Assembly: GCA_023433405.1 (NCBI GenBank)
Contig: JAEZCT010000013.1
Coordinates: forward strand, 1 to 31,610
DNA from: Bacillota bacterium
GTDB lineage: Bacteria > Bacillota > Clostridia > Oscillospirales > Ruminococcaceae
Reading direction: 5' to 3'
DNA: 31,610 bases
The notes below the pieces were generated by a model, which saw only the letters and a list, made by a program, of their open reading frames with translations, did no database searches and was not told the origin of the DNA. Both the position numbers and the translations under genes were made by a program. How positions within the stretch are numbered: the first letter of the stretch is position 1; every line of letters starts with the position of its first letter. Positions 1-7,166 of this stretch are shown here, piece by piece.

Positions 1-184
1 CGACGGCGCCTTGTGCCGAATCGCGGCTCGCATAGCCGCAGGCCTGCGCGATGGCCTCGTACTTGGCCACCGCATACGTTTGATGCTGTGACCGGTGGAT
101 ACTGCACAGGTAGGCAAGCACGGTCAGTTCGCTGGCCTTCAGGTCAAGGGAAAAGATACTGTTTGGGAGTTTAAAATAGGTCAT
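1..184 (-). CDS. Helix-turn-helix / replication-initiator-like protein of the ICE (5' end only)
   Basis: Only the first 61 codons are in the window; the gene runs off the left edge. The ATG lies on the minus strand at 182-184, with a GGAGG ribosome site 8-9 nt upstream. The visible protein begins MTYFKLPNSIFSLDLKASEL and continues into a region rich in helix-turn-helix-type positions (VLAYL, IAQACGY, SRDSAQGAV). This is the layout of the N-terminal winged-helix domain of RepA-like or helix-turn-helix proteins found in clostridial conjugative elements, where they act in element replication or regulation. It is more GC-rich than the next two genes and close in composition to the methyltransferase and coupling protein, so it probably belongs to the original ICE backbone. 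Family assignment is from pattern recognition only; the function is not proven. Confidence 0.6.
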   Translation of the reverse strand, partial: MTYFKLPNSIFSLDLKASELTVLAYLCSIHRSQHQTYAVAKYEAIAQACGYASRDSAQGAV

Positions 185-201
185 GTTAGATTTACCTCCA
201 G

Positions 202-239
202 AAAAAAATTAAGGACCCAAGATTAACTCTTGAATCCTT
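202..239 (-). terminator. Intrinsic terminator after the GNAT gene
   Basis: Read on the minus strand, a two-part hairpin (arms AAGGA/TCCTT and CAAGA/TCTTG around a 5-nt loop, 211-239) is followed by a run of seven T residues (202-210). It lies about 18 nt past the stop codon of the acetyltransferase gene and just before the start of the helix-turn-helix gene, so it separates the AT-rich cargo from the next ICE gene. Confidence 0.6.
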
Positions 240-256
240 GAATGATTTTATCACAG

Positions 257-859
257 CTAATATAATATTTTTAAATCCAGATTTATTTTCTTCCAGTCGA
301 TTCTGGTGCTATCTTTGATAGTAAAACCAAATTTAGAATAGAAGTGAAGCATCCTTGCCTCATGTTCCTTATCCTCTTGGTCTTGAAGGTCTACGGGAGA
401 CAAATCACCCCATAACCTCGGGATTTGACTAACCTTACAGAATTCAATCAACTCTTGCATTAGCAATGAACCAAACCCTTGATTTTTAATTCCAACAAAA
501 TCTATAATTTCTAATGACTGATTGATATAATAGGATGCATCAATTCTACAAACATCATAATTAATTTTACTATGATTTACTGTAGTTAGTCTAAGCTCTA
601 AACTTCTGGCATCTCTAATACCGCTTGTGGCATTATAAGCTACAATAAGAATGTCATTCTCTTTTTCTGTTAATCGCATAATTGAGTAATTAGGCCAAGG
701 GCTACGAGTTAAGTATTGAATAGCTTCAATTAGGCGTGTATGTTTTGATATCGTTTTTTGCAATTCTCGTTGTTCTTGATTCAACGAAGAGATAATATTA
801 CGGTAGAAACTGTGCAAATTATCATAAGTTTTTCGAGTCACAAAAGGAAAACAAATCAA
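257..859 (-). CDS. GNAT-family N-acetyltransferase, AT-rich cargo gene
   Basis: This 200-residue protein has a C-terminal GNAT-like fold. The beta-strand plus acetyl-CoA loop is seen as IIDFVGIKNQGFGSLLMQEL (about residues 117-136), which contains the Q-x-x-G-x-G/A type motif A. A later segment, EARMLHFYSKFGFTI, matches the usual end of GNAT domains where an FYxKxGF motif is common. The first 60 residues are polar and helical (possible coiled coil around HSFYRNIISSLNQEQREL) with no recognised domain. The start is uncertain: the longest frame begins with TTG at 859, overlapping the end of the upstream small gene by 38 nt, which suggests translational coupling. The substrate cannot be told from sequence. 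The gene is clearly more AT-rich than the ICE backbone genes on both sides, as expected for cargo from another source. Confidence 0.7.
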   Translation of the reverse strand: MICFPFVTRKTYDNLHSFYRNIISSLNQEQRELQKTISKHTRLIEAIQYLTRSPWPNYSIMRLTEKENDILIVAYNATSGIRDARSLELRLTTVNHSKINYDVCRIDASYYINQSLEIIDFVGIKNQGFGSLLMQELIEFCKVSQIPRLWGDLSPVDLQDQEDKEHEARMLHFYSKFGFTIKDSTRIDWKKINLDLKILY

Positions 860-1157
860 TGTTCTTCATCATCTCCTCATAATCTTTCAGCAACGAAAAT
901 AAAGTATTATGTTCTTGTTGACCTTGTGAGAGAATAATATCAGACTTTAATAATTCGTAAAGCTGATGATACTTTTGCTTAGAATGCAAACCTCTTACAT
1001 AACGGAACGCGTAACGATAAAATCGCCTGTCACTGATTCTTAAATCGTGCGGGATGTTATTTATACCTATTTTACCAGCTAATATATTATTTGCAATCTT
1101 TTCGATATCATTTTTTGTGTACAAGACGCGATTTTTGACTTTAATACTCGTTTTCAT
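822..1157 (-). CDS. Hypothetical small basic protein, AT-rich cargo gene
   Basis: This is a 111-residue protein that I do not recognise. I chose the ATG at 1157 rather than the upstream TTG at 1187, because an AAAGGA ribosome site sits about 8 nt before it and the upstream start would overlap the methyltransferase stop. The N-terminal half is rich in Lys and Arg (KTSIKVKNRVLYTKNDIEKI, DLRISDRRFYRYAFRYVRG), which is compatible with nucleic-acid binding; the C-terminal half is helical and acidic (LLKDYEEMMKNID). The gene sits between the ICE methyltransferase and the GNAT gene and overlaps the latter, so the two small genes probably form one transcribed cargo unit. Base composition is AT-rich like the GNAT gene. 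Confidence 0.55.
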   Translation of the reverse strand: MKTSIKVKNRVLYTKNDIEKIANNILAGKIGINNIPHDLRISDRRFYRYAFRYVRGLHSKQKYHQLYELLKSDIILSQGQQEHNTLFSLLKDYEEMMKNIDLFSFCDSKNL

Positions 1158-1179
1158 GTGTATTTCCTTTCTTATTCCA

Positions 1180-2043
1180 TTACTCAAACAAATTCATCTG
1201 TTCAAAGCGCGGTTTCTGCGGCTCCACAATCTTTTTGACGGGCTTCCGATTGACCGATTCATTTCCGCGTGTGCTTTTCAAACCGGCCGCAGCTCCGGTC
1301 TGCATGAGCATACTTTTTTTAAGGGTATCCCATTTACCGAAGCCGCCCTCCTGAAGGAGCAGGCAGAACTTATCGAGCACCGGTACGCCATCAGGATCGA
1401 AGAAGTTGATGATGTCTGGCACCTCCTCCATGAGGAAGGCCTTCGGCTGAAGCTCAACGATCATCCGGGCATATTCATAGACGAGATTATTGCGCGGATC
1501 AGCGATGTTCTGTTTTCCTGCCCTGCTGTACCCTTGACAGGGCGGCCCGCCGAATACGCAATCCAGATCACCTTGCTGGAGGCCCAAAGCATCCAGGATA
1601 TCCTGACCCTTGAGCTTCCGAACGTCGCCAAACCAAAAGTTGCGAACCGGCGGGACGTCGGAATAATGACGAATCCACCCGCTGCCGGATAACCCCGAAC
1701 CCATCGCCAAGTTATATATCCCAAACGGAGTATTGTTGTCGGGAGATTGATCTTTCCCATTCTTCCCAAACAGATACCGCTCGCAGGCAGTGTCCAACCG
1801 CTCCTTATCCTTCTCGCCGTCGATATAGTGGATGTTGATCGGATAGCTGCCAAGGTTGGTCATGTAGGTGAGCGACGCCGCGGCGTCAAACTCGTTTGCC
1901 CCCAGCACCTCAAAGCCCGATTGCATAAACCCTAAATCCATACCACCGCACCCAGCAAAAAAGCTGAATGCGGTGGGCCTTTTCTTCTGCGGTTGTATAT
2001 AGTGGGGAACGGCGATACCGCTCTCCAACTCCTTATATTGCAT
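1180..2043 (-). CDS. Short DNA (cytosine-5) methyltransferase of the ICE
   Basis: The protein (287 residues) should methylate cytosine in DNA using S-adenosylmethionine. Motif I is visible as FSFFAGCGGMDLGF (about residues 26-39), motif IV with the catalytic Pro-Cys as VFGGPPCQGYS (about 163-173), and the motif VI position as FLMEEVPDI (about 202-210). Two things are odd. Motif VI reads EEV where the family normally has ENV. The protein also ends soon after it in a Lys/Arg-rich tail, so the usual target-recognition region and motifs IX-X are not visible. Similar short methylases occur beside coupling-protein genes in clostridial conjugative elements, so this may be a natural short form rather than a truncation. 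The start ATG follows AAAAGGGG by 7 nt, and the coupling-protein stop lies only 4 nt upstream, so the two were co-transcribed. Confidence 0.8.
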   Translation of the reverse strand: MQYKELESGIAVPHYIQPQKKRPTAFSFFAGCGGMDLGFMQSGFEVLGANEFDAAASLTYMTNLGSYPINIHYIDGEKDKERLDTACERYLFGKNGKDQSPDNNTPFGIYNLAMGSGLSGSGWIRHYSDVPPVRNFWFGDVRKLKGQDILDALGLQQGDLDCVFGGPPCQGYSRAGKQNIADPRNNLVYEYARMIVELQPKAFLMEEVPDIINFFDPDGVPVLDKFCLLLQEGGFGKWDTLKKSMLMQTGAAAGLKSTRGNESVNRKPVKKIVEPQKPRFEQMNLFE

Positions 2044-2047
2044 AGAG

Positions 2048-3353
2048 CTACCCCTTTTCCCGTGGAACTAAATCCACTACATTATCAAACATCCCCCTGC
2101 GCAGGGCATTTTTCTTGAGCTTAGCCTTCCTTCTGATCTGCTCCGAGGTCAGGCATTGGATCGGCCGAATATCATACCGCACATCTACCTGCGGGGCCGG
2201 GTACAGCTTGAGATAGTCCATGTAATAGTCAAGCTTTGTCCCGGCGCAGTCAAAGCCGACCTTGCGCAGGATAAACCACCCCTTTGGCAGACGCATGATC
2301 TCATCCGGCGTAATGAGCCGCCGCCTGATCATCTGATAGCTGCTGGAGGTGTTATCCGTCCAGAATCCGTCACGGGTGCTGCGTGATACGCTGCCCGCCT
2401 GCACGGTGGTGTCTCCGATGGATTCGCTGAGCGCCTTCGCCTCCTCCTCGTCGGCAATCTGTGTATACATTCTGATCTGACACGCGCCGCGCAGGATTTT
2501 CGCGCTTTTCGGGGAGTATTTCTTCTCAAGCTGAAAATAGCTCTGCAATGAAAGAAAAAAACGGATGCCGCGGCTTCGGGCGGCGGTCAGCAGCACGTCC
2601 ATATCCTTGATAGGCGGCATGTTGCCAAACTCATCCCAAATGCAGAGGACATCCCGATCCAAGCGTTGTTTTTTGTTATGGCTTGCCTGCTCAATTAGGT
2701 CGTTCATCATGTAGCGGATATACAAGGATGCAAAAAAGTGGCGCGTGGTGTTTTCATCCGGGCAGAGCAAGAATATCGCGGTCGGATGGCTGATGAAGTC
2801 AATGTCGTTAAGCTCCTCGGAGTGGCCGCAGACCATCTGCTCGAGTGCGGCATCGATAAACGCCACCAGCTTTCCAAGAGCAGAGGAAAACACGTTCATG
2901 CTGGTTCTCGCGTCGGCTTTCATCGCAGGGCCGACGTAGTTGATTAAGCGAGGGTTATCCACATGGGCAAGCAGCTTTCGAGTTTTGAGCGCTGAATCAC
3001 GTCGCTGCGCCCTCATCGAGGCCGTTCATTTCAATAATTAAGCGGAACACCGAGATAATATGGCGCTCATCGTCGCCGCCATATTCGCTTACCAGAAGGA
3101 TGATGCCGGTTAAGAGGCCTTTGGCCGTCTCTTTAAAATACTGCGACGCGTCGCTGGTATGCTCTGTATCCACGTTGTCTACGATGCTTTCGGAGAGCAC
3201 CTTGGCGTACCGCTCCGCACGACCGTAAGCGACTAGTCTGTCTTCCTCGGTTTGCGCCGCCTTATACCGGTCGATGTACCGGTTGACATTGTACATCAAG
3301 TTAAAGCGGTAGCTGCGCAGGGGCTCGCGGAAATCAAGAAACGGGGTCCGGTA
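2048..3353 (-). pseudogene. Type IV coupling protein (VirD4/TraG family), 5'-truncated and frameshifted
   Basis: The intact protein is the inner-membrane ATPase that links the relaxosome to the conjugation channel. The first piece (about 3353-2997) contains FLDFREPLRSYRFNLM and a stretch leading to KGLLTGIILLVSEYGGDDE, as in the middle of the family. It ends at a TGA near 2997. The reading continues in another frame from about 3016 to 2048 and includes the Walker B region VLCIWDEFGNMPPI and the family segment FFLSLQSYFQLEKKY, through to the normal C-terminus. The N-terminal membrane segments and the Walker A region are absent; the gene is cut just before FLDFREPL, where it joins an integrase fragment. 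With both a 5' truncation and a frameshift, no working protein is expected. Confidence 0.85.
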
Positions 3354-3614
3354 ATCGGATATATCATCTGATGTCAAATCGCATAGTTGAATTTCTTTTT
3401 CTTTAAAGTATGGATAAATTCTATTTTTTATGTGACACGGATAGGATTCATATGTGTTTTTTTGAATCTTGTTTTTACGCTTTTCAAGCCAAAAGAGCAT
3501 GAAATCACAGAATAAGATATTATTCTCTTTGTTCTTCTTACTTACCTCTTCCTTTTTAAACTCAGGAAATAGCTGACTTACTTCTTCAATGTCATTCAAA
3601 ACAAGAACTCTCAC
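3354..3614 (-). pseudogene. Tyrosine recombinase (ICE integrase), N-terminal fragment only
   Basis: About 88 residues remain of a tyrosine integrase. The segment FCDFMLFWLEKRKNKIQKNT, followed by a Tyr-rich stretch with PYFKEKEIQL and LTSDDISDY, matches the SAM-like core-binding (arm) domain found at the start of phage and ICE integrases. The catalytic domain with its R...H-x-x-R...Y residues is missing. The likely start is the GTG at 3612-3614, about 10 nt after AGGGAG; a TTG nine bases further upstream is too close to that site. The piece is AT-rich up to about 3355 and then changes abruptly to the GC-richer coupling-protein sequence, so the break point can be seen in the composition as well as the protein. 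It begins about 95 bp from the attachment site, the normal position for an ICE integrase. Confidence 0.75.
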
Positions 3615-3708
3615 AAAACACAACTCCCTTATGCTGTTAGCTGCATTAATTTTATCCCAAATTGTAATTGACTGCTATTATCGACTTCTACAAAAAAAGA
3701 TAAAAACC

Positions 3709-3763
3709 GACTGTAAATCTGTTGCGTCTCGCTTCGATGGTTCGAATCCATCTCCTCCCACCA
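3709..3763 (+). repeat. ICE attachment-site scar: 3' half of tRNA-Tyr (GTA anticodon)
   Basis: The sequence begins in the anticodon stem (GACTGTAAATC, anticodon GTA), runs through a long class II variable arm, a perfect T-arm (GATGG/TTCGAAT/CCATC) and the 3' acceptor strand TCCTCCC, and ends with A-CCA encoded at 3760-3763. The bases before 3709 cannot form the D-arm or the 5' acceptor strand, so this is not a complete tRNA gene. A tRNA 3' half next to an integrase remnant is the usual product of ICE integration into a tRNA gene, in which the element carries a copy of the 3' end. The intact tRNA-Tyr should lie at the other ICE border, beyond the left edge of the window. Confidence 0.85.
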
Positions 3764-3775
3764 AAACTTAATAAT

Positions 3776-3817
3776 ACAACACAAAAAGCCTAAGATTTCT
3801 TAGGCTTTTTGTGTTGT
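3776..3817. terminator. Bidirectional intrinsic terminator behind the tRNA-Tyr 3' end
   Basis: A perfect 20-bp inverted repeat (arms 3776-3795 and 3798-3817, 2-nt centre) contains GCCTAAGA/TCTTAGGC flanked by A and T runs, so it can work in either direction. It lies 12 bp after the tRNA CCA end. It is most simply the native terminator of the tRNA-Tyr locus. Confidence 0.85.
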
Positions 3818-4384
3818 AATGTACAAAATATATCAGGGTTTTATGTATGTGGTAGTCTGCAACGCACAGCGTCAAATATTTCGGTTATAACCGAATGGGT
3901 TTGTACGCTGGATAGTATCAAAATGCAAATTTTGCATAGGAACGCGCAAGATTCAAGGTAAGCGCGTTTTAAGCAAAAAGCAAGCCTTCCGTATGCTTTT
4001 TCAAAGCGAAATCCAAAAGGCTTTTATAAGTGTATATTAACGGTCGCCTGTAAAGCTACACGCAATAATTACCTTCCATAAGTCTTAAACCACCCCTACC
4101 CGCCCGCACCCTCACCAGCTCCCGCGGCACCCTCCTGTGTGCCTCATGGACAAACCCGACCCGCAAAATCCTTGCTAAAAACTTATGATTGGATTTATAG
4201 TACCTATATATTACTCCGCCGCGCCGGTTGTCTTGTGCTTTTAGCAGCTATTTGTGCAATAATGAAAATATTAAGCGCAGCCACTGTAAAACCGCCGCGT
4301 TATCTGCTAGAATAATTGCAGGAATCTGAGCCTTGTCCTGTATTACATGCACCAGATTAAGGTGGTATTTTTATTAGCGTCAAA
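3818..4384. other. Non-coding stretch with perfect palindromes, between ICE scar and MFS gene
   Basis: No credible gene is seen in these roughly 570 bp. It contains a 16-bp perfect palindrome TTCGGTTATAACCGAA (3880-3895), a second one of ATGCAAA-T-TTTGCAT (3923-3937), and a hairpin with arms AAAAAGCA/TGCTTTTT (3975-4001) that resembles a terminator. The part from about 4090 to 4150 is rich in C on the plus strand. I could not place a convincing promoter for the MFS gene in it. Confidence 0.6.
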
Positions 4385-5611
4385 GTGAAGTATACAATCC
4401 AATACGCTGGGGCATACAGCTTTTATTGGCTGGCCTATTGCAGCAGCGCAAGCTTTATTTCGGTATACCTTTTGTCAAAGCATTTTGCCAACAGTCAAAT
4501 AGGCATTGTGCTGGCCGCGTCCTATATTGTCGCGGTGTTTTTGCAGCCTGCCGTCGCAGCCTTTGCCGACCGGGTTAAGCGGTTCACGGTCAAAGGGCTT
4601 ATGACAGTGCTTGGCGGAGCGGCGGCGTTGCTTGCGCTGGCGCGCTTTTTCGTTGCAGGGCTGCCGGTGCTTTTAGCGGTACTGCTTATTTTAGAGTTTT
4701 CTGTTTTATTTACCTTGCAGCCGCTTATGAATTCGTTGGGGATGCAGCTTTACAATAATGGCATAGAAATCAACTTCGGGCTTGCGCGGGGGTGCGCGTC
4801 CTTGGCTTTTGCAGTGTTTTCGGTTCTTTTCGGCTTGATTGTGGATCGCTTTGGCGTTAATTTTATCCCCGTTGTCACGTTCGTGCTGTATCTTGGGTTT
4901 GTGGGCGTAATCCATGCCTTTAAAAAGGAGGCGCTTGCCCTGCCGGAGGAGGCAGAGGGGCAGGCTCTCGAGCCGCAGGCAGCACCCGGGCAGGGGACAT
5001 CCCAAGGGCTGCTTGCTTTTTTTGCCCAAAACAAGCCCTTTACCTATTTGCTGGCGGCGGTATCCTTTACCTTTTGCGCCCATGCCATTGTAAATAATTA
5101 TCTTGCGCAGATAGCGGAAAACGTGGGCGGCACGGTAACGGATATGGGCATAGCCTTCGGGCTTGCGGCGGCAATCGAGCTGCCTGCCATGGCGCTGTTT
5201 TCCACGCTGGTTAAAAAGGTACGGTGCAGCACAATACTGCAGCTTAGCCTCCTGTTTTTCCTTCTCAAAACAGCTGTCACCATGCTTGCCGTGAATGTTT
5301 TTACAATATACGCCGCGCAGCTGTTCCAGTTTGGCGCATATGCGCTGTTTATTCCGGCCTCGGTTTACTATACCAACGCTATTATTCAAAAAAAGGATTT
5401 GGCGAAGGGGCAGGCGTTTATGACAACCGCCATAACCGTGGGCGGTGTTTCCGCAAGCTTTGTGGGCGGCTGGCTGTTGGACCACTCCACTGTGCGCAAT
5501 ATGCTTATTTTTGCGACCATTGCCACAGTGCTTGGGCTTATTATCGGGTTCTATGCCATTGAAAAGCAAAAAAGGAAGGAGCACGCGCAGGAAAGGCAGC
5601 TGTTGGGTTAA
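4385..5611 (+). CDS. MFS transporter (MFS_1-like / LacY-like group)
   Basis: This is a 408-residue integral membrane protein with about 12 hydrophobic segments. It begins YAGAYSFYWLAYCSSASFIS and has a loop 2-3 motif AAFADRVKRF, both typical of the MFS_1-like/nucleoside and phenylpropionate transporter group. A Glu/Gln/Pro-rich loop of about 30 residues (near 185-215) separates the two six-helix halves, and the C-terminus is Lys/Arg-rich (EKQKRKEHAQE), as expected for a cytoplasmic end. The start chosen is GTG at 4385; the nearest purine-rich site, AAGGTGG, is about 19 nt upstream, which is too far for a strong ribosome site, so the start is not certain. The substrate cannot be read from sequence. 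The gene is followed after 48 bp by a separate promoter for tldD, so it is probably not part of the protease operon. Confidence 0.75.
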   Translation: MKYTIQYAGAYSFYWLAYCSSASFISVYLLSKHFANSQIGIVLAASYIVAVFLQPAVAAFADRVKRFTVKGLMTVLGGAAALLALARFFVAGLPVLLAVLLILEFSVLFTLQPLMNSLGMQLYNNGIEINFGLARGCASLAFAVFSVLFGLIVDRFGVNFIPVVTFVLYLGFVGVIHAFKKEALALPEEAEGQALEPQAAPGQGTSQGLLAFFAQNKPFTYLLAAVSFTFCAHAIVNNYLAQIAENVGGTVTDMGIAFGLAAAIELPAMALFSTLVKKVRCSTILQLSLLFFLLKTAVTMLAVNVFTIYAAQLFQFGAYALFIPASVYYTNAIIQKKDLAKGQAFMTTAITVGGVSASFVGGWLLDHSTVRNMLIFATIATVLGLIIGFYAIEKQKRKEHAQERQLLG

Positions 5612-5659
5612 TAAGCTGAAAAAATTAAGCGTAAAAAGGCAAAAAAGCACAGTTAAAGC

Positions 5660-5688
5660 TTTACAAATAGGGCCCTGGCTTTTATGAT
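5660..5688 (+). promoter_or_regulatory. Sigma-A-type promoter for tldD-tldE
   Basis: TTTACA (5660-5665) and TATGAT (5683-5688) are separated by exactly 17 bp, and each matches the consensus at five of six positions. The transcript would begin near 5695 and carry a leader of about 120 nt before tldD. Confidence 0.6.
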
Positions 5689-5708
5689 AGAGTTTAATAC
5701 TATTCCCA

Positions 5709-5784
5709 CAGCCTTCGACGCAAGGTGCGACCGGGACAGGAGAGTGCTGTCCAAGGCTGCCTGCGCCGCTGTCTTTGGGCAGCC
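5709..5784 (+). promoter_or_regulatory. Structured tldD leader RNA with two mutually exclusive stems
   Basis: A first fold pairs CAGCCTT (5709-5715) with AAGGCTG (5753-5759) and closes a three-way junction. The junction contains a short CGC/GCG hairpin (5719-5729) and a 6-bp hairpin GGACAG/CTGTCC (5734-5752). A second fold pairs GGCTGCC (5755-5761) with GGCAGCC (5778-5784). Bases 5755-5759 belong to both, so only one stem can form at a time. The second stem ends about 10 nt before the GGAAAGGG ribosome site of tldD. There is no U-run after it, so any control would more likely act on translation than termination. I could not match it to a riboswitch class known to me. Confidence 0.5.
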
Positions 5785-5813
5785 GACTTCTTTGGAAAGG
5801 GATGGTCAAGTCA

Positions 5814-7151
5814 ATGTTTGTGTTTCATGAGGGATTTTACACTGACGTAAGAATCGAGGATGTTTTTGAAACCTCCATAAGCTATACCCAGGGTAAGCTG
5901 GATGATTCTAAAGTCAGACGCTACCGCGCCGCGTTTATTCGCCTGTTTGACGGGAAACGCTGGTATTATTCGGCTACCTCCGATGTAAACGGAATACAGG
6001 AGGAGATTAACAAGCTATCAAGGCTTGGAACGCCCGACGTTAATATTGGCGAAAACCCCATCGTCAGTGCATTTGAGGTAAACAGCGAAACAATTTTAGC
6101 CTATGAGAATCAAAGCGTATCCGACATCTCAAAGGAGGAAAAGGACGCCTTTTTGCACCTGCTTTTCCCCCCCCTTGAAAACCGGCCACTGTTAAAGATG
6201 TGGAGGGCAGTGTATTTGGATGCCCGAAAGGTCTTAAGCTTTTATTCCAGCAAGGGCGCGGCGCTTACCTTTGACTTTCAAAAGGTGGGAGCCGCTGTGA
6301 AGCTCTCCTTCTCCCACGGTGATAAAAACCTACAGGAAAGCTATCAAAAAGGGTCCTCCCTGTACACCGATTTATCAGCCATGCCGGACAAGCTGCCCGA
6401 GTACCTGGATAAATGCGAGGATTTTCTCCTCCGCTCCGTGCCTTGCACGCCGGGTAAGCACACGGTAGTCCTTTCGCCCCTTGCGGCGGGTGTTTTTGCA
6501 CACGAAAGCTTTGGCCACAAAAGTGAGTCGGATTTTATGGTGGGGGATGAAGCCCTGCTAAGGGAGTGGGCCATTGGCAAAAAGGTAGGCTCCGACCTCC
6601 TTTCTATTGTGGATAAGGGCTCTCTTTCTGGCACCGGTTATGTTCCCTTTGATGATGAGGGAACCCGCTGCCGGGAAAATTATCTCATTAAAAACGGGGT
6701 GCTCACGGGCAGGCTGCACAGCGCTTCCTCAGCGACGGCTCTAAATGAAGGGCTTACCGGGAATGCAAGGGCCATAAGCTTTGAATATGAACCCATTGTA
6801 CGCATGACCACCACATACATTCTGCCCGGTGAGAAAACCAAGGAGGCACTGCTGCGGGAGGTGGAGGACGGCTATTTTATCGATACCATAAACCATGGCT
6901 CGGGGATGTCCACCTTTACCATAGCGCCCTCCAGGGCTTACCGCATTCGCAACGGCGAGCTTGCCGAGCCGGTTAACATCTCGGTAATAAGCGGCTCGGT
7001 ATTCGAGACCCTTTCGGATATCGACGGCGTATCGGATAAGCTGGAGCTTTTGTCCTTTGTCACAGGCGGGTGCGGCAAACTGGAGCAGTTCCCGCTTCCC
7101 GTAAGCTTTGGCGGCCCCTATGTCAGGGTGCGGAATATGAATGTACAGTAA
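5814..7151 (+). CDS. tldD: TldD-family metalloprotease subunit
   Basis: TldD and TldE form a cytoplasmic metalloprotease that cuts unfolded or modified peptides; in some bacteria it removes leaders from peptide antibiotics such as microcin B17 or degrades CcdA. The zinc motif HESFGH (about residues 230-235, pattern HExxxH) is present. A C-terminal GGCGK near residue 430 supplies the Cys that serves as third metal ligand in characterised TldD. Length (445 residues) fits the family. I chose the ATG at 5814 because family members begin near MFxFxEGxYTDVRIEDV; in-frame starts at 5775 (TTG) and 5802 (ATG) are possible. The GGAAAGGG site lies at 5794-5801. The gene is followed by the partner gene after a 15-bp gap, so they form an operon. 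Confidence 0.9.
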   Translation: MFVFHEGFYTDVRIEDVFETSISYTQGKLDDSKVRRYRAAFIRLFDGKRWYYSATSDVNGIQEEINKLSRLGTPDVNIGENPIVSAFEVNSETILAYENQSVSDISKEEKDAFLHLLFPPLENRPLLKMWRAVYLDARKVLSFYSSKGAALTFDFQKVGAAVKLSFSHGDKNLQESYQKGSSLYTDLSAMPDKLPEYLDKCEDFLLRSVPCTPGKHTVVLSPLAAGVFAHESFGHKSESDFMVGDEALLREWAIGKKVGSDLLSIVDKGSLSGTGYVPFDDEGTRCRENYLIKNGVLTGRLHSASSATALNEGLTGNARAISFEYEPIVRMTTTYILPGEKTKEALLREVEDGYFIDTINHGSGMSTFTIAPSRAYRIRNGELAEPVNISVISGSVFETLSDIDGVSDKLELLSFVTGGCGKLEQFPLPVSFGGPYVRVRNMNVQ

Positions 7152-7166
7152 GGAGGGTTTTTGACA

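Noticed and set aside
1054..1692. Open frame of 212 codons on the plus strand
   Set aside because: It lies opposite the methyltransferase and cargo genes, which have clear motifs on the minus strand; its product has no recognisable domain.
3589..3771. Small plus-strand frame of 60 codons across the tRNA scar
   Set aside because: Its C-terminal part is the translated tRNA 3' half and the N-terminal part is antisense to the integrase start; not a gene.
5715..5735. T-box riboswitch upstream of tldD
   Set aside because: AAGGTGCGACCG resembles the T-box core, but only about 25 nt of transcript precede it, so no specifier domain exists, and tldD is not an amino-acid gene.
4706..5809. Open frame of 367 codons on the minus strand
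   Set aside because: It covers the MFS gene, a promoter and the tldD leader on the other strand; its protein has the Cys/Gly/Arg-rich look of an antisense shadow.
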